Positions 9,638 to 19,768 of a DNA stretch of 64,000 bases are shown one piece after another. Source of the DNA: Thalassospira lucentensis (GTDB lineage Bacteria; Pseudomonadota; Alphaproteobacteria; Rhodospirillales; Thalassospiraceae); assembly GCF_032921865.1 (NCBI RefSeq), contig NZ_CP136684.1, forward strand, positions 726,501-790,500, given 5' to 3'. Positions within the stretch are counted from its first letter, which is position 1, and each line of letters starts with the position of its first letter. A program made the position numbers and the translations under genes. Under the pieces are notes generated by a model. The model was not told the DNA's origin. It did no database searches and was given only the letters and a program-made list of their open reading frames with translations.

Positions 9638-12142
9638 ATGTTCAAGGCAAAGATATCCCGTCGCGATGCCCTGAAAGCAAAAGCCGCCGCCGTTGCCGCC
9701 GCGGCTGCTGGCATCAGTTTGCCTGCTGCGGCACAAAATCTGGTGACTGATTCGGAACACACCCAACTCAAATGGTCAAAGGCCCCCTGCCGGTTCTGCG
9801 GCACGGGCTGTTCGGTCATGGTCGCGACCAAGGACAACCATGTGGTTGCCACCCATGGCGATGTCCTGTCCCCGGTTAACCGTGGTCTTAACTGCGTCAA
9901 AGGTTACTTCCTGTCAAAGATCATGTATGGCGAAGACCGCCTGACACAGCCGTTGCTACGTAAAAAGAACGGCGTCTATGACAAGAACGGCGACTTTACC
10001 CCCGTCTCATGGGACGAGGCTTTTGACGTTATGGCCGAAAAATGGAAAGCCGCACTCAAGGCAAAGGGGCCGACTTCTGTTGGCATGTTCGGGTCTGGCC
10101 AATGGACGGTCTGGGAAGGTTATGCCGCCTCCAAACTGATGAAGGCCGGTTTCCGGTCCAACAACCTTGATCCCAACGCACGTCATTGCATGGCGTCCGC
10201 CGTTGTCGGTTTCATGCGCACATTTGGCATGGACGAACCGATGGGGTGCTATGACGACATGGAAGCCGCCGATGCCTTTGTGCTTTGGGGATCAAACATG
10301 GCGGAAATGCACCCGATCCTCTGGACGCGTGTTACCGATCGCCGCCTGTCAGCCCCTCATGTCAAAGTCGCGGTCCTGTCGACCTATGAGCATCGCTGCT
10401 TTGATCTTGCCGACATCCCGATGGTATTCAAACCGCAGACCGATCTGGCGATCCTGAACTATATCGCCAATCACATTATCCAGACTGACCGGGTCAATAC
10501 CAACTTTGTCAACAAACACACGGTCTTCCGCCGCGGCAACACCGATATCGGTTATGGCCTGCGCCCCGAAGATCCGCGCGAACAGTCGGCCCAAAATGCG
10601 TCGGATGCCGGTGGCTCGACCGACATGAGTTTTGACGAGTTCGCCGAGTTTGTTTCGGAATATACCCTTGATAAGGTCCATGAAATGACCGGCGTTCCCA
10701 AGGAGCGCCTCGAAGCACTGGCCGAACTTTATGCCGATCCGAAAATCAAGGTCACGTCTTTCTGGACCATGGGCTTTAACCAGCATACCCGCGGGGTTTG
10801 GGCCAACAACCTTTGCTACAACATCCATCTTCTGACCGGCAAAATCGCCGAACCGGGCAATTCACCCTTCTCGCTGACCGGGCAACCGTCTGCCTGTGGT
10901 ACCGCACGCGAAGTCGGCACGTTTTCCCATCGCCTGCCTGCCGATCTGGTGGTGACCAATCCTGAACACCGCAAGCACGCCGAGGAAATCTGGAAACTGC
11001 CCGAAGGCACAATTCCCGAAAAGGTCGGCTACCATGCAGTGCTTCAGAACCGGATGCTCAAGGACGGCAAGCTCAACGCGTACTGGGTCCAGTGCAATAA
11101 CAACATGCAGGCTGGCGCCAACATGAACGAGGAAGGCTGGCCCGGTTACCGCAACCCGGAAAACTTCATTGCCGTTTCCGACGTCTATCCGACCGTCACC
11201 TGCGAGGCCGCCGACCTGATCTTGCCGACTGCGATGTGGGTCGAAAAAGAAGGCTGTTATGGCAATGCCGAACGCCGCACGCATATGTGGCATCAGCTTG
11301 TCGATGCCCCGGGCGAAGCCAAATCCGATCTGTGGCAATTGATGGAATTTTCCAAACGTTTCGCCATCGAGGAAGTCTGGCCCGAGGAACTTCTGGCCAA
11401 GGCACCGGAACTGCGTGGTAAAACCATGTTTGACGTGCTGTTCCAGAACGGACAGGTCAACAAATTCCCGCTTGAGGATACCACACCGGACTATAACAAC
11501 GCCGAAGCCAAGCATTTCGGTTTCTACGTTCAAAAAGGCCTATTCGAGGAATACGCGACCTTTGGCCGCGGCCATGGTCACGACCTTGCCCCGTTTGATC
11601 GATATCACGAGGTTCGAGGTCTGCGCTGGCCGGTAGTCGACGGCAAGGAAACCCTGTGGCGGTATCGTGAAGGCTACGATCCCTATGTCACACCGGGGGC
11701 CGGTGTCGAATTTTATGGCCACAAGGATGGCAAGGCACGCATCTTCGCCCTGCCTTATGAACCCGCGGCCGAGAGCCCGGATGAAGAATACCCCTATTGG
11801 CTATGTACAGGGCGTGTTCTGGAACACTGGCATTCCGGTTCCATGACTGAACGCGTGCCGGAACTGTATCGGGCCTTCCCCGATGCTCTTTGCTTCCTCC
11901 ATCCCGACGACGCCGCCGAAATGGGCATGCGCCGCGGTGACGAGGTCCGGGTGATTTCAAGACGGGGTGAAATGCGTACCCGCGTTGAAACACGCGGCCG
12001 TAACAAACCGCCGCGTGGCCTGATCTTTGTGCCGTGGTTCGATGCAAGCCAGCTGATCAACAAGGTCACGCTGGATGCAACCGACCCGATGTCCAAACAG
12101 ACGGATTTCAAGAAATGCGCCGTCCGTCTGGAAAAGGTGTGA
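9638..12142 (+). CDS. napA: Periplasmic nitrate reductase catalytic subunit NapA
   Basis: The 834-residue molybdopterin enzyme reduces nitrate to nitrite in the periplasm. A twin-arginine signal peptide begins [10 protein letters not shown] (arginines 8-9) and ends near AAAQ. The [4Fe-4S] cluster is bound by C51, C54, C58 and C86 (CRFCGTGC ... NCVKGY). The molybdenum ligand is C184 in ARHCMASAV. Length and order of domains match NapA of other Proteobacteria. The ATG at 9638 follows CTCGAGGAAATTAACA. It is followed after 11 bases by its electron donor napB. Electrons come from quinol through NapC and NapB. Confidence 0.98.
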   Translation: MFKAKISRRDALKAKAAAVAAAAAGISLPAAAQNLVTDSEHTQLKWSKAPCRFCGTGCSVMVATKDNHVVATHGDVLSPVNRGLNCVKGYFLSKIMYGEDRLTQPLLRKKNGVYDKNGDFTPVSWDEAFDVMAEKWKAALKAKGPTSVGMFGSGQWTVWEGYAASKLMKAGFRSNNLDPNARHCMASAVVGFMRTFGMDEPMGCYDDMEAADAFVLWGSNMAEMHPILWTRVTDRRLSAPHVKVAVLSTYEHRCFDLADIPMVFKPQTDLAILNYIANHIIQTDRVNTNFVNKHTVFRRGNTDIGYGLRPEDPREQSAQNASDAGGSTDMSFDEFAEFVSEYTLDKVHEMTGVPKERLEALAELYADPKIKVTSFWTMGFNQHTRGVWANNLCYNIHLLTGKIAEPGNSPFSLTGQPSACGTAREVGTFSHRLPADLVVTNPEHRKHAEEIWKLPEGTIPEKVGYHAVLQNRMLKDGKLNAYWVQCNNNMQAGANMNEEGWPGYRNPENFIAVSDVYPTVTCEAADLILPTAMWVEKEGCYGNAERRTHMWHQLVDAPGEAKSDLWQLMEFSKRFAIEEVWPEELLAKAPELRGKTMFDVLFQNGQVNKFPLEDTTPDYNNAEAKHFGFYVQKGLFEEYATFGRGHGHDLAPFDRYHEVRGLRWPVVDGKETLWRYREGYDPYVTPGAGVEFYGHKDGKARIFALPYEPAAESPDEEYPYWLCTGRVLEHWHSGSMTERVPELYRAFPDALCFLHPDDAAEMGMRRGDEVRVISRRGEMRTRVETRGRNKPPRGLIFVPWFDASQLINKVTLDATDPMSKQTDFKKCAVRLEKV

Positions 12143-12153
12143 GGGAGGAAACC

Positions 12154-12618
12154 ATGAAAATAACCCCGAAATGGCTCATGGCGCTGGCGATTATTGCAAT
12201 TGCTGGCGCGGCATATGCCGCCGAACCGATCACCACCCTGCGCAATACCGCCCCCGATCAGGAAAGCGCGGCCCCACGGATCAGCAACTTCGAGGATACG
12301 GACCAGAAACGTCCGCGCAATTATCCCGAACAGCCGCCAACCATCCCGCACGATATCGAAGGATATCAGATCGATAAAAACGCCAATAAATGCCTGTCAT
12401 GCCATGCGCGGTCGCGCACCGGCGAAAGTGGTGCACCGATGGTTTCGATCACCCATTTCATGGATCGGGACGGTCAGTTTTTGGCCGCGGTCAGCCCGCG
12501 GCGCTATTTCTGCACGCAGTGCCATGTGTCCCAACGTCAGGTCGAGCCGCTGGTCGGCAACAGCTTTGTCGATATTGATGCATTGCTGCCCAACAACAGC
12601 ACGCGGATCGCGGAATAG
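12154..12618 (+). CDS. napB: Periplasmic nitrate reductase dihaem cytochrome NapB
   Basis: A 154-residue periplasmic c-type cytochrome that passes electrons from NapC to NapA. It has a Sec signal peptide ([20 protein letters not shown], cleaved near AYA) and two haem-binding sites, CLSCH at residues 80-84 and CTQCH at 120-124. The histidines in IPHDIEGY and ITHFMDRDG are the expected distal ligands. The ATG at 12154 follows GTGAGGGAGGAAACC; the longer frame inside napA is not used. Confidence 0.96.
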   Translation: MKITPKWLMALAIIAIAGAAYAAEPITTLRNTAPDQESAAPRISNFEDTDQKRPRNYPEQPPTIPHDIEGYQIDKNANKCLSCHARSRTGESGAPMVSITHFMDRDGQFLAAVSPRRYFCTQCHVSQRQVEPLVGNSFVDIDALLPNNSTRIAE

Positions 12619-12629
12619 GGAGATTGCCA

Positions 12630-13220
12630 ATGTTCGATCTTCTGAAACGCTACTGGAAGGTCCTGAATTCACCAAGTGTGCATTTCAGCCTCGCCTTTTT
12701 GACGCTGGGCGGCTTCGTTGCCGGTGTTATCTTCTGGGGTGGGTTCAACACCGCACTTGAAGCAACAAATACCGAAAAGTTCTGCATTTCATGTCATGAA
12801 ATGCGGGACAACGTTTTTGCCGAACTTAAATCAACCATCCACTATTCCAACCGGTCCGGTGTGCGCGCCACCTGTCCGGATTGTCATGTTCCGCATGAAT
12901 GGACTGACAAGATTGCCCGTAAAATGCAGGCATCCAAGGAAGTCTGGGGCAAGATTTTCGGCACCATCAGCACACGCGACAAGTTTGTTGAAAAGCGTCT
13001 TGAACTGGCCCAGCACGAATGGGCCCGGCTGAAAGCCAACAATTCGCTGGAATGCCGTAACTGCCATTCTGCTGAATCGATGGACATAACCCGCCAAAGC
13101 CCCCGTGCCGTCGAAGCGCACGAGAAATTTTTGTTCCCCGGACAAAAGACATGTATCGACTGTCACAAAGGGATCGCGCATCATCTGCCTGACATGTCGG
13201 GTGTTCCCGAGTGGCAGTAA
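12630..13220 (+). CDS. napC: Membrane tetrahaem quinol dehydrogenase NapC
   Basis: A 196-residue NapC/NirT-family cytochrome that oxidises membrane quinol and feeds NapB. One N-terminal membrane anchor (about residues 18-38) is followed by four haem sites: CISCH (52-56), CPDCH (82-86), CRNCH (142-146) and CIDCH (175-179). An ATG at 12630 with ATAGGGAGA upstream was preferred to the TTG two codons earlier. It is the last nap structural gene; no napG or napH is present, as in many alphaproteobacteria. A hairpin follows immediately. Confidence 0.96.
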   Translation: MFDLLKRYWKVLNSPSVHFSLAFLTLGGFVAGVIFWGGFNTALEATNTEKFCISCHEMRDNVFAELKSTIHYSNRSGVRATCPDCHVPHEWTDKIARKMQASKEVWGKIFGTISTRDKFVEKRLELAQHEWARLKANNSLECRNCHSAESMDITRQSPRAVEAHEKFLFPGQKTCIDCHKGIAHHLPDMSGVPEWQ

Positions 13221-13230
13221 CCGATTTTAC

Positions 13231-13261
13231 GGCGTGATCGTATCTGTGTGGCGATCACGCC
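13231..13261 (+). other. Perfect hairpin after napC
   Basis: GGCGTGATCG and CGATCACGCC form a perfect 10-bp stem with an 11-base loop. There is no T-run after it, so it is not a typical intrinsic terminator. It may stabilise the nap mRNA, attenuate transcription into the next gene, or be a protein-binding site. Confidence 0.5.
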
Positions 13262-13284
13262 GAAATCCGCGCGAAGGACGAACG

Positions 13285-13341
13285 ATGACGTTGACGATAC
13301 TTGGTGGTACCGAAATTTTGCCAAATGGCGACCGGGGATAA
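13285..13341 (+). CDS. Possible 18-residue leader peptide before the DUF2478 gene
   Basis: A short reading frame, MTLTILGGTEILPNGDRG, starts at an ATG preceded by GAAGGACGAACG, a better ribosome-binding site than that of the gene behind it. Its stop codon lies four bases before the chosen start of the DUF2478 gene, so translation could be coupled. No family is recognised. It could also be chance, or the DUF2478 gene could start in the overlap at 13325. Confidence 0.3.
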   Translation: MTLTILGGTEILPNGDRG

Positions 13342-13345
13342 ATCC

Positions 13346-13864
13346 ATGCTGGCTGGTATCCCCTTTCTTCCCAAAGACGGTATCGACGATCTGCTGGACG
13401 GTGTTGCAAACCATGTCATTGCCAAGGGGCAACGCGTGGCGGGTTATGTGCAGAAACGCCGTGCTGACCGTGATTGCGGGACGCTGGTATATGTCCGCAA
13501 TCTTGGCACCGGTCATGAAATGCCGATTACCAAAAACCGCGGTTCAATGGCGCGCGGCTGCAAGCTTGATGGCGATGCACTGGCAACCCTGTCAGAACAG
13601 CTTGAAGGCGATCTGGATCATGCCCCCGATATCCTGATCATCGGGCGGTTTGGACGCAGCGAAGCCGACGGGCGCGGATTGCGCGACGTGATATCAAAGG
13701 CAATGGATTTGGGAATTCCGGTACTGGTCGGTGTTCGCGATGAATATGACGCCGCCTGGCAGGACTTCCACGGTGGCTATGCCCAAACCCTGCCCTTTGA
13801 CGAGGCCTCAATCATCACCTGGTGGCAGGAACAGGCACAGGAACGCGAAACCCAGAACGCCTGA
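13346..13864 (+). CDS. DUF2478 family protein
   Basis: A 172-residue cytoplasmic protein. The pattern IAKGQRVAGYVQ, the segment GSMARGCKLDGDAL and the strongly conserved IGRFGRSEADGRGLRD match the DUF2478 family, whose members are found with molybdate transport or molybdoenzyme genes; their biochemical role is not established. Placement directly after napEFDABC suggests a role in molybdenum or cofactor supply to NapA, which is inference. The start is uncertain: ATG 13346 has GGGGATAAATCC upstream and gives the usual family N-terminus, while an earlier ATG at 13325 would add seven residues. Confidence 0.75.
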   Translation: MLAGIPFLPKDGIDDLLDGVANHVIAKGQRVAGYVQKRRADRDCGTLVYVRNLGTGHEMPITKNRGSMARGCKLDGDALATLSEQLEGDLDHAPDILIIGRFGRSEADGRGLRDVISKAMDLGIPVLVGVRDEYDAAWQDFHGGYAQTLPFDEASIITWWQEQAQERETQNA

Positions 13865-13882
13865 CGACCATAAGGTCGCATC

Positions 13883-14629
13883 CTAAACGCTGCATGCACC
13901 AAGGCTTGAATCGACAATAACCCGCTCGTCGATCAGCACACGCGTCGCAAAACCTTCAAACCACGCGCCAAATGCCGCGTCATATTTCGCGCGCCCGGCA
14001 CGTTGCTGATCAGGGTTCTGACCATTCGGTCGTTCCGTCTTCTCCGCCGATTTCGCAAGCCAGCGTTCATGCGTTTCGTCATCGACTTCAGGATGGAACT
14101 GAATGCCCCAGATGCGGTTATCTATATGATAGGCTTGATTGGGGAAAACCGAACCGCGGGCCATTAGTTCAGCCCCGTTAGGAAGCTCGAACCCTTCACT
14201 ATGCCAGTGATAAACCATCATTTCATTTGGGAAGAGGTCACGCCCGGCTTCGGTTGCCTCAACCGGGTAATAACCGATTTCGGTCATTCCGTCGGAACGG
14301 GGTGAAACTGAAGCCCCCAGATGGCGCGCCATCAATTGCGCACCAAGGCAAATGCCCAGATACATCGCATTGCTGTTCACGACATGGGGCAGCCATTCCA
14401 TGATTCTGGCAACATTGGCTTCATGATCATCATTGGCACTCATCGGGCCACCAAAGACAATCGCCAGATGGTAGCCCGCCATATCGGTTGGTAATGCGTC
14501 GCCTTCACCCGGACGGCGAATATCAAACTCATACCCGTACCGCCGCAAAACGGCCCCCACCCGACCGGGCTGACCCGTGGCAGAGTTGAAAACCATCAAA
14601 ACGCGCCTGACAGGACTTAATTCGTTCAT
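13883..14629 (-). CDS. Class I glutamine amidotransferase-like protein
   Basis: A 248-residue stand-alone GATase1 domain. The nucleophile is C94 in LGICLGAQL, and the H179-x-E181 pair of the triad is in IQFHPEVDDE; the oxyanion segment FGGPMSAND is present. Stand-alone members act as GMP-synthase-like or gamma-glutamyl hydrolase enzymes in various catabolic pathways; the acceptor is unknown. It converges with the nap/DUF2478 transcript, only 18 bases apart, with no clear terminator between. Upstream, the terminator of ychF separates it from that gene, so it has its own promoter in 14630-14716. Confidence 0.82.
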   Translation of the reverse strand: MNELSPVRRVLMVFNSATGQPGRVGAVLRRYGYEFDIRRPGEGDALPTDMAGYHLAIVFGGPMSANDDHEANVARIMEWLPHVVNSNAMYLGICLGAQLMARHLGASVSPRSDGMTEIGYYPVEATEAGRDLFPNEMMVYHWHSEGFELPNGAELMARGSVFPNQAYHIDNRIWGIQFHPEVDDETHERWLAKSAEKTERPNGQNPDQQRAGRAKYDAAFGAWFEGFATRVLIDERVIVDSSLGACSV

Positions 14630-14716
14630 ACCGACCTCGTTGCTGCGACAGCGAAATGTTGGCGGTTTAGAACCGTTTTGACAAGCCCCGAGACCCTAAA
14701 AGGCAAAACAACATGA

Positions 14717-14747
14717 CAAAAGGCCACCGCATTTCCGCGATGGCCTT
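14717..14747 (-). terminator. Terminator after ychF
   Basis: Read on the minus strand, AAGGCCA and TGGCCTT pair around a 14-base loop that itself contains GCG/CGC, followed by TTTTGT. It lies about 40 bases beyond the ychF stop codon. Confidence 0.7.
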
Positions 14748-14787
14748 CGTGGTATTTCCCAATCGTCATATAATGCCGAAAAACGGC

Positions 14788-15891
14788 TTAGACGTTGAAT
14801 TTAAAGTGGAAGATGTCACCGTCCTTGACGATGTAGGTCTTGCCTTCCTGACGCAGCTTACCGTTATCACGCGCACCGGCTTCACCGTTAAATGCGATGA
14901 AATCGTCATAGGCGATGGTTTCGGCCTTGATGAAACCGCGTTCAAAATCCGTATGGATCACGCCAGCCGCGTTCGGGGCGGTTGCGCCAGAATGAACCGT
15001 CCATGCGCGTGCCTCTTTCGGGCCAACGGTGAAGAAGGTCAAAAGGTTCAGCAGCTTGTAGCCTTCGCGAATAACACGCGCCAGACCGGTTTCTTCAAGA
15101 CCAAGGCCTTCGAGGAATTCTTTCTTGTCTTCGGCACTATCGAGAAGGGCAACTTCGGACTCAATCGCGGCTGAAATCACGACCGAACGCGCACCCTGAG
15201 AAGCGGCCATTTCGGCAACCTTGGCCGAAAGCGCATTGCCATCGGCCGCACTGTCTTCGTCGACGTTGCAGGCATAAAGGACCGGCTTGCTGGTCAGAAG
15301 CTGCAACATGCGAAACGCCTTGGCTTCGTCTTCGTTGTTGATTTCAACAACACGGGCCGGCTTGCCTTCGCGCAGAGCTTCAAGCGTACGTTCGATCAGT
15401 TCCAGCGACAGCTTGGCGTCTTTATCGCCACCCTTGGCACGTTTCTGAAGGCCGGTAACGCGCTTTTCAAGGCTGTCCATATCGGCCAGCATCAATTCGG
15501 TTTCGATGGTTTCCGCATCGCGTACGGGATCGACCGAACCTTCGACATGGGTGATGTCGCCGTCTTCGAAGCACCGCAGAACATGCACGATCGCATCGGT
15601 TTCGCGGATATTGGCCAGGAACTGGTTGCCAAGCCCCTCGCCCTTCGAAGCACCGCGCACCAGACCCGCGATATCAACGAATTCAAGCTGGGTCGGGATG
15701 ATGGTCGCCGACTTGCCGATGGCTGCAATCTTGTCAAGGCGTTCATCAGGGACGCTGACCCGACCGGTGTTCGGTTCGATGGTACAGAACGGGAAGTTCG
15801 CTGCCTCGGCAGCAGCCGTCTGTGTCAGGGCGTTAAACAGGGTCGATTTACCAACGTTGGGCAGACCGACAATACCGCATTTGAATCCCAT
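14788..15891 (-). CDS. ychF: Ribosome-binding ATPase YchF
   Basis: A 367-residue Obg-family P-loop protein that prefers ATP and binds the ribosome and proteasome-like partners; in E. coli it is redox-sensitive and affects oxidative stress resistance. The P-loop is GLPNVGKST at residues 8-16, followed by [17 protein letters not shown] (switch II) and a degenerate G4 motif, which explains the ATP preference. The C-terminal TGS domain ends in [11 protein letters not shown]. Length is normal. It follows pth and rplY on the same strand, the common order rplY-pth-ychF. Confidence 0.96.
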   Translation of the reverse strand: MGFKCGIVGLPNVGKSTLFNALTQTAAAEAANFPFCTIEPNTGRVSVPDERLDKIAAIGKSATIIPTQLEFVDIAGLVRGASKGEGLGNQFLANIRETDAIVHVLRCFEDGDITHVEGSVDPVRDAETIETELMLADMDSLEKRVTGLQKRAKGGDKDAKLSLELIERTLEALREGKPARVVEINNEDEAKAFRMLQLLTSKPVLYACNVDEDSAADGNALSAKVAEMAASQGARSVVISAAIESEVALLDSAEDKKEFLEGLGLEETGLARVIREGYKLLNLLTFFTVGPKEARAWTVHSGATAPNAAGVIHTDFERGFIKAETIAYDDFIAFNGEAGARDNGKLRQEGKTYIVKDGDIFHFKFNV

Positions 15892-15955
15892 CTTTTCTGG
15901 GCTCCGTCACTTCTAATGTGTCTGAAACAGGATGGGGAAGGCCCCGATCCCGATG

Positions 15956-16729
15956 CTATTTTTTTTTGTTAAAGGCGCGTGCCAGTGCCTGCGCCATGGC
16001 GGTTGCGGCGTTGCTGACCGGGGTGTCGGGCTTGCCTTCGACCTCCGGCGCGTCAGACGCACCTTTATCTTCGATCTTGCCGTCGCCTTCTTTTACAGCG
16101 TCGGCCAATTGTTCACCCGCCGCAGCCGGTTTCCGCTTTTTCTCGGCCTTGGGTTTTGGCGGCGAGACAATGTGCGAAACCTTGCTCATAAAGCCGCCGT
16201 CGTCCCCCTTGACGAGACGCGGGAATTCAAGCGCGACACCATCCAGCAGCGCCATAAGCCAGCCGTTCTGTTCGGCCTTGGAAAAATCGCCCAGAACATG
16301 CCCGTGAACACGTTCCTTTTCTCCGGGATGGCCAATGCCAAGCCGCACGCGGCGATATTCCTTGCCACAATGGGCGTCGATGGATCGCAATCCGTTATGC
16401 CCGCCATGGCCGCCGCCGCGTTTGACGCGCAGCTTGCCCGGTGGAAGATCCAGCTCGTCATGCAGGACAATAACGTCTTCGATCGGAATTTTGTAAAAAC
16501 GCAGGACTTCACCAACACTTTGCCCTGAAAGGTTCATGAAAGTTTCAGGCTTTAACACCAGAACTTTTTGACCGTTCACTTCACCTTCGGACAATTGCCC
16601 CTGAAATTTCTTGCGCCAGGGGCCAAAAGAATGACGGCGGACGAGTTCGTCCGCCGCCATAAAGCCGATATTGTGGCGATTGGCGGCATATCCCGAACCC
16701 GGGTTCCCCAATCCAATCACCAGTAACAT
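15956..16729 (-). CDS. pth: Peptidyl-tRNA hydrolase with long C-terminal tail
   Basis: Releases tRNA from peptidyl-tRNAs that drop off the ribosome. The first 190 residues are a standard Pth with the catalytic asparagine N9 and histidine H19 (GLGNPG, NRHNIGF), the acidic residue in [10 protein letters not shown] and the [13 protein letters not shown] loop. The protein has 257 residues, so about 65 residues at the end are extra: a lysine- and proline-rich part ([12 protein letters not shown]), an acidic part, and a final basic AFNKKK. Tails of this kind are seen in some alphaproteobacterial Pth proteins; their role is unknown. It lies 14 bases after rplY and 64 bases before ychF in one probable operon. 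Confidence 0.96.
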   Translation of the reverse strand: MLLVIGLGNPGSGYAANRHNIGFMAADELVRRHSFGPWRKKFQGQLSEGEVNGQKVLVLKPETFMNLSGQSVGEVLRFYKIPIEDVIVLHDELDLPPGKLRVKRGGGHGGHNGLRSIDAHCGKEYRRVRLGIGHPGEKERVHGHVLGDFSKAEQNGWLMALLDGVALEFPRLVKGDDGGFMSKVSHIVSPPKPKAEKKRKPAAAGEQLADAVKEGDGKIEDKGASDAPEVEGKPDTPVSNAATAMAQALARAFNKKK

Positions 16730-16743
16730 CGTAGACCTCGATC

Positions 16744-17364
16744 TTATTCTTCGGTCGCTTCTTCGTCGTCGTCGCTTTCGGCATTTTCTTCCGATTTCAG
16801 CGCAGACGGAGCAGCAACAGTCGCAACCGTGAAGTCACGGTCGGTAATGGTGAGTTCGACACCTTTCGGCAGTTTGATCGCCGAAATGTGAATCGAGTCG
16901 CCAACTTCGACACCAGTCAGATCGAAGACGAGTTCTTCCGGAATGGCACTCGGTGCGCATTCGACTTCGACATCGTGACGAACGATGTTCAGAACGCCGC
17001 CTTTTTTCAGACCCGGGGATTTCTCTTCGTTAACGAAGCGAACCGGGACTTCAACGGTCATGGTCTGACCTTTTGCGAAACGCAGGAAGTCGACATGGAT
17101 CGGCGCATCCGTCACTTTGTCGAACTGTACGTCGCGTGGCAGGACTTCGTAGGTTTCTTTGCCAATCTTGACATCAAGAATGTGCGAGAAGAAACCCTGC
17201 TTGTGCAGAAGTTTGTTGAGCGGACGCGGGTCAATCTGGAACAGAACAGGTTCCTGTTTTGCTCCGTAAATGACACCAGGGACCATACCGGCACGACGCA
17301 CGGCACGGGCGGCCCCCTTTCCGGCCCGTTCACGGATTTCCGCAGTGATAACAGTGTTTGCCAT
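16744..17364 (-). CDS. rplY: 50S ribosomal protein L25/general stress protein Ctc
   Basis: Binds 5S rRNA in the large ribosomal subunit. The 206-residue protein is the long Ctc form: an N-terminal L25 domain (residues 1-95, with [20 protein letters not shown]) and a C-terminal TL5 beta domain. It ends in an acidic tail ([14 protein letters not shown]). The ATG at 17362-17364 follows CAAGGAGATTTTCCG and gives MANTVITAE; the earlier in-frame start has no such site. It is first in the rplY-pth-ychF set. Confidence 0.96.
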   Translation of the reverse strand: MANTVITAEIRERAGKGAARAVRRAGMVPGVIYGAKQEPVLFQIDPRPLNKLLHKQGFFSHILDVKIGKETYEVLPRDVQFDKVTDAPIHVDFLRFAKGQTMTVEVPVRFVNEEKSPGLKKGGVLNIVRHDVEVECAPSAIPEELVFDLTGVEVGDSIHISAIKLPKGVELTITDRDFTVATVAAPSALKSEENAESDDDEEATEE

Positions 17365-17443
17365 CGGAAAATCTCCTTGAACTAAAAACATATTGCGACC
17401 GTGGGCTGGTGCAAATCACCGGTGAAAACCCACGAAAGCAAAC

Positions 17444-17469
17444 GCGCTGGCCTCCAGGGGTGCCAGCGC
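17444..17469 (-). terminator. Possible terminator after prs
   Basis: GCGCTGGC and GCCAGCGC form a perfect 8-bp stem with a 10-base loop, just after the prs stop codon on the minus strand. The bases that follow (GTTTGCTTTCG) are only moderately T-rich, so efficiency is uncertain. Confidence 0.45.
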
Positions 17470-17486
17470 AGCAGCGCCTTATACCC

Positions 17487-18419
17487 TCAATCGAAAAGAA
17501 CGGAAACAGATTTTTCTTCCGAAATTCGACGAATGGCTTCGGCCATCAAAGGCGCAATCGGAAGCTGACGAATTTTCGAGCAGCCACGTACCGCTTCAGA
17601 CGCCTTGATCGAGTTCGTCGTCACAACCTCGGTCATTGGCGAATTGGCGATACGTTCAACAGCCGGGCCCGACAGAACGCCATGCGAAACATAGGCCGCA
17701 ACCGATGCCGCACCGCGCTCTTTAAGGGCGGTCGCCGCATTGCAAAGGGTCCCTGCCGAATCAACGATGTCGTCAACCAGAATGCAGGCAGCATCCTTGA
17801 CGTCACCGATAACATGCATGACTTCCGACACACCGGCCTGCGGGCGACGTTTGTCGATGATCGCCAGTTCCGCATCCAGACGTTTTGCAACGGAACGCGC
17901 ACGTGCCACACCACCGACGTCAGGGCTGACGATCACCAGTTTCTGGCCTTCGAACTTGTTGCGGATGTCGCTGGTCAGTACCGGGGACGCAAACAGGTTA
18001 TCGAGCGGAATATCGAAGAAGCCCTGAATCTGACCGGCATGAAGGTCCATGGTCAGAACGCGGTCTGCACCGGCAACCGTGATCAGGTTGGCAACCAGTT
18101 TGGCCGAAATCGGGGTACGGGGACCCGATTTACGATCTTGGCGCGCATAACCGAAATACGGAAGAACGGCAGTGATACGACGGGCCGAACCACGGCGCAG
18201 TGCATCAAGAACCACCAGAAGTTCCATCAGATGGTCGTTTGCAGGGAAAGAGGTGCTCTGAATGACAAAAACGTCCTCACCGCGGACGTTTTCCTGTATT
18301 TCACACCAGATTTCCTGATCGGAGAATCGCTTGAGATCTGCACGGGTCAGCGGCAGGTTCAAGTGATCAGCAATAGCCTCAGACAGCGGGCGGTTGCTGT
18401 TACAAGCGAGGATCTTCAT
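17487..18419 (-). CDS. prs: Ribose-phosphate pyrophosphokinase
   Basis: Makes phosphoribosyl pyrophosphate from ribose 5-phosphate and ATP, for purine, pyrimidine, histidine and NAD synthesis. The 310 residues are the class I length. The catalytic flexible-loop region GYARQDRK, the metal and ATP site histidine in [13 protein letters not shown], and the PRPP loop [11 protein letters not shown] are intact. The ATG at 18417-18419 starts [12 protein letters not shown]; the frame continues upstream but without the family sequence. It may be transcribed together with rplY downstream. Confidence 0.97.
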   Translation of the reverse strand: MKILACNSNRPLSEAIADHLNLPLTRADLKRFSDQEIWCEIQENVRGEDVFVIQSTSFPANDHLMELLVVLDALRRGSARRITAVLPYFGYARQDRKSGPRTPISAKLVANLITVAGADRVLTMDLHAGQIQGFFDIPLDNLFASPVLTSDIRNKFEGQKLVIVSPDVGGVARARSVAKRLDAELAIIDKRRPQAGVSEVMHVIGDVKDAACILVDDIVDSAGTLCNAATALKERGAASVAAYVSHGVLSGPAVERIANSPMTEVVTTNSIKASEAVRGCSKIRQLPIAPLMAEAIRRISEEKSVSVLFD

Positions 18420-18467
18420 GGCGGGGCCTCGGTTAATGGGTGCCGGGAAAGTGAATAAATCTAATGT

Positions 18468-18482
18468 CCTGTACGGTACAGG
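18468..18482. promoter_or_regulatory. Palindrome upstream of prs
   Basis: CCTGTAC-g-GTACAGG is a perfect 7-bp inverted repeat 49 bases upstream of the prs start. It could be an operator. The whole gap 18420-18736 (317 bases) between prs and the lipoprotein gene holds no recognisable gene, tRNA or repeat apart from this. Confidence 0.4.
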
Positions 18483-18736
18483 CCGGATGCAAACTTGCCG
18501 GTAACAGATCCCGTCACGTCTTTCCTGTCGTCCACCTGACCGTAAAATTCGGCGCTTTCGCCTTCCGGTCCAACGACATATCCACGACACTCAAAGACCA
18601 ATAATTAGCAAGTCCACATATCAGTGAACCGCGGCGGTGTTATAACCAGCCGTTAACAGTCTGTAAATGGTCGCGGTACCGAATATCGACAAGGCAGTCA
18701 TGCAGATTGACGCAATTCAGAACGATAAACCCGCCA

Positions 18737-19750
18737 TCAGCGCGACGATACCGTCTTTTTATCGGATTTCAGGATCATGCCCTTTTTTCGGGCCACCTGA
18801 TTAAGCGCACCTTCAAGCGCATCGACGGCCGCCTGTGCCGCAATCGATGCCACCGATCCCCAGCGTTCATCAAGCCGGCCACGCGGCACGACATTGTTTT
18901 GCGCCATCTGGCCCAATTCGGTGCCATCCGGGTCCATGATCACCCAGTCGATCTGAACCTGATCAAGCGGTGTGGTGGTTTTGCGTTCCACCGGTTTAAC
19001 CGAAATGGTCGCCGACAATATGATTGATCTGTCGTCAATCGCATCGTCAACCTCGATCCCCTTGGCCCGCAACAGAGCCCCTGCCGACCTTGCCAGTGCC
19101 TCGTTACCGTCGCCCGGTGCTCCGGCAAAATCAACAAGCGCGATCTTGACCACGGGCGCCCCGGCAAGCTGGGAACGATCGCCTGAAATCAGAAACGCGA
19201 TCCGCTCGGCCGGTTTGGCCACCAGTTCATCATAGGCCTTTTCTGCCGGATCAACCTTTTCCCCTTTTAGGTCACGAACCTTGTCGACAAGCTCCTTGGG
19301 CACGGCAAGGTTGGTTTCTTCGGGTCCGCTCGGAACTTGTGCAAACCAGTAGTCGGACTGCAATTCACCGGCACCGCGCGCGGTATCAATCGCCAATCCT
19401 TCCGGATTCATCAAAACCCACGTGACATCGATATAGGCAGCATCCCCTTCGGCAAGGCGGGATTCGACATTGGGCCGCAGAATGAAATCGCCGCCGATCT
19501 GGCTGTCGCTATAGGCCGGGATATCAAGATTGCGAAGCGCGCGCGCCATGGCACGCGTCAAATGAACAGATGCCCCTTCCGGCAGGTCGTCGCCAATCTC
19601 GACCCGGACCGTATTGGTATCGCGCAGCTCAAGCAGGGCCGGATCGCCCTCCCGCCCGGCCCCCTCGAACGGGCGCGGCAAATCACCGCAAGCCGCAAGC
19701 GGCACAACAAGCATCATGACAAGGGGCAAAATCCGGATTGCAGAAATCAT
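18737..19750 (-). CDS. Hypothetical lipoprotein
   Basis: A 337-residue exported lipoprotein: the signal peptide ends in the lipobox LAAC with the lipidated cysteine at residue 21. No family with known function was recognised. The mature part has two similar-looking halves: each has a stretch about an acidic 'IDVTWVLMNPEGLAIDTARG' or 'IDWVIMDPDGTELGQMAQ' pattern followed by an aromatic segment, suggesting an internal duplication. The downstream half reads KIALVDFAGAPGDGNEAL, resembling domains that assemble at the outer membrane. It is the last gene of a minus-strand run lgt, midA-like, pgeF, small peptide, so it may share that transcript. Confidence 0.7.
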   Translation of the reverse strand: MISAIRILPLVMMLVVPLAACGDLPRPFEGAGREGDPALLELRDTNTVRVEIGDDLPEGASVHLTRAMARALRNLDIPAYSDSQIGGDFILRPNVESRLAEGDAAYIDVTWVLMNPEGLAIDTARGAGELQSDYWFAQVPSGPEETNLAVPKELVDKVRDLKGEKVDPAEKAYDELVAKPAERIAFLISGDRSQLAGAPVVKIALVDFAGAPGDGNEALARSAGALLRAKGIEVDDAIDDRSIILSATISVKPVERKTTTPLDQVQIDWVIMDPDGTELGQMAQNNVVPRGRLDERWGSVASIAAQAAVDALEGALNQVARKKGMILKSDKKTVSSR

Positions 19751-19768
19751 CTATTCAAATTCACCGCG

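Noticed and set aside
17358..18458. A 366-codon plus-strand frame opposite prs
   Set aside because: It mirrors the prs coding sequence, and prs is certain from its motifs.
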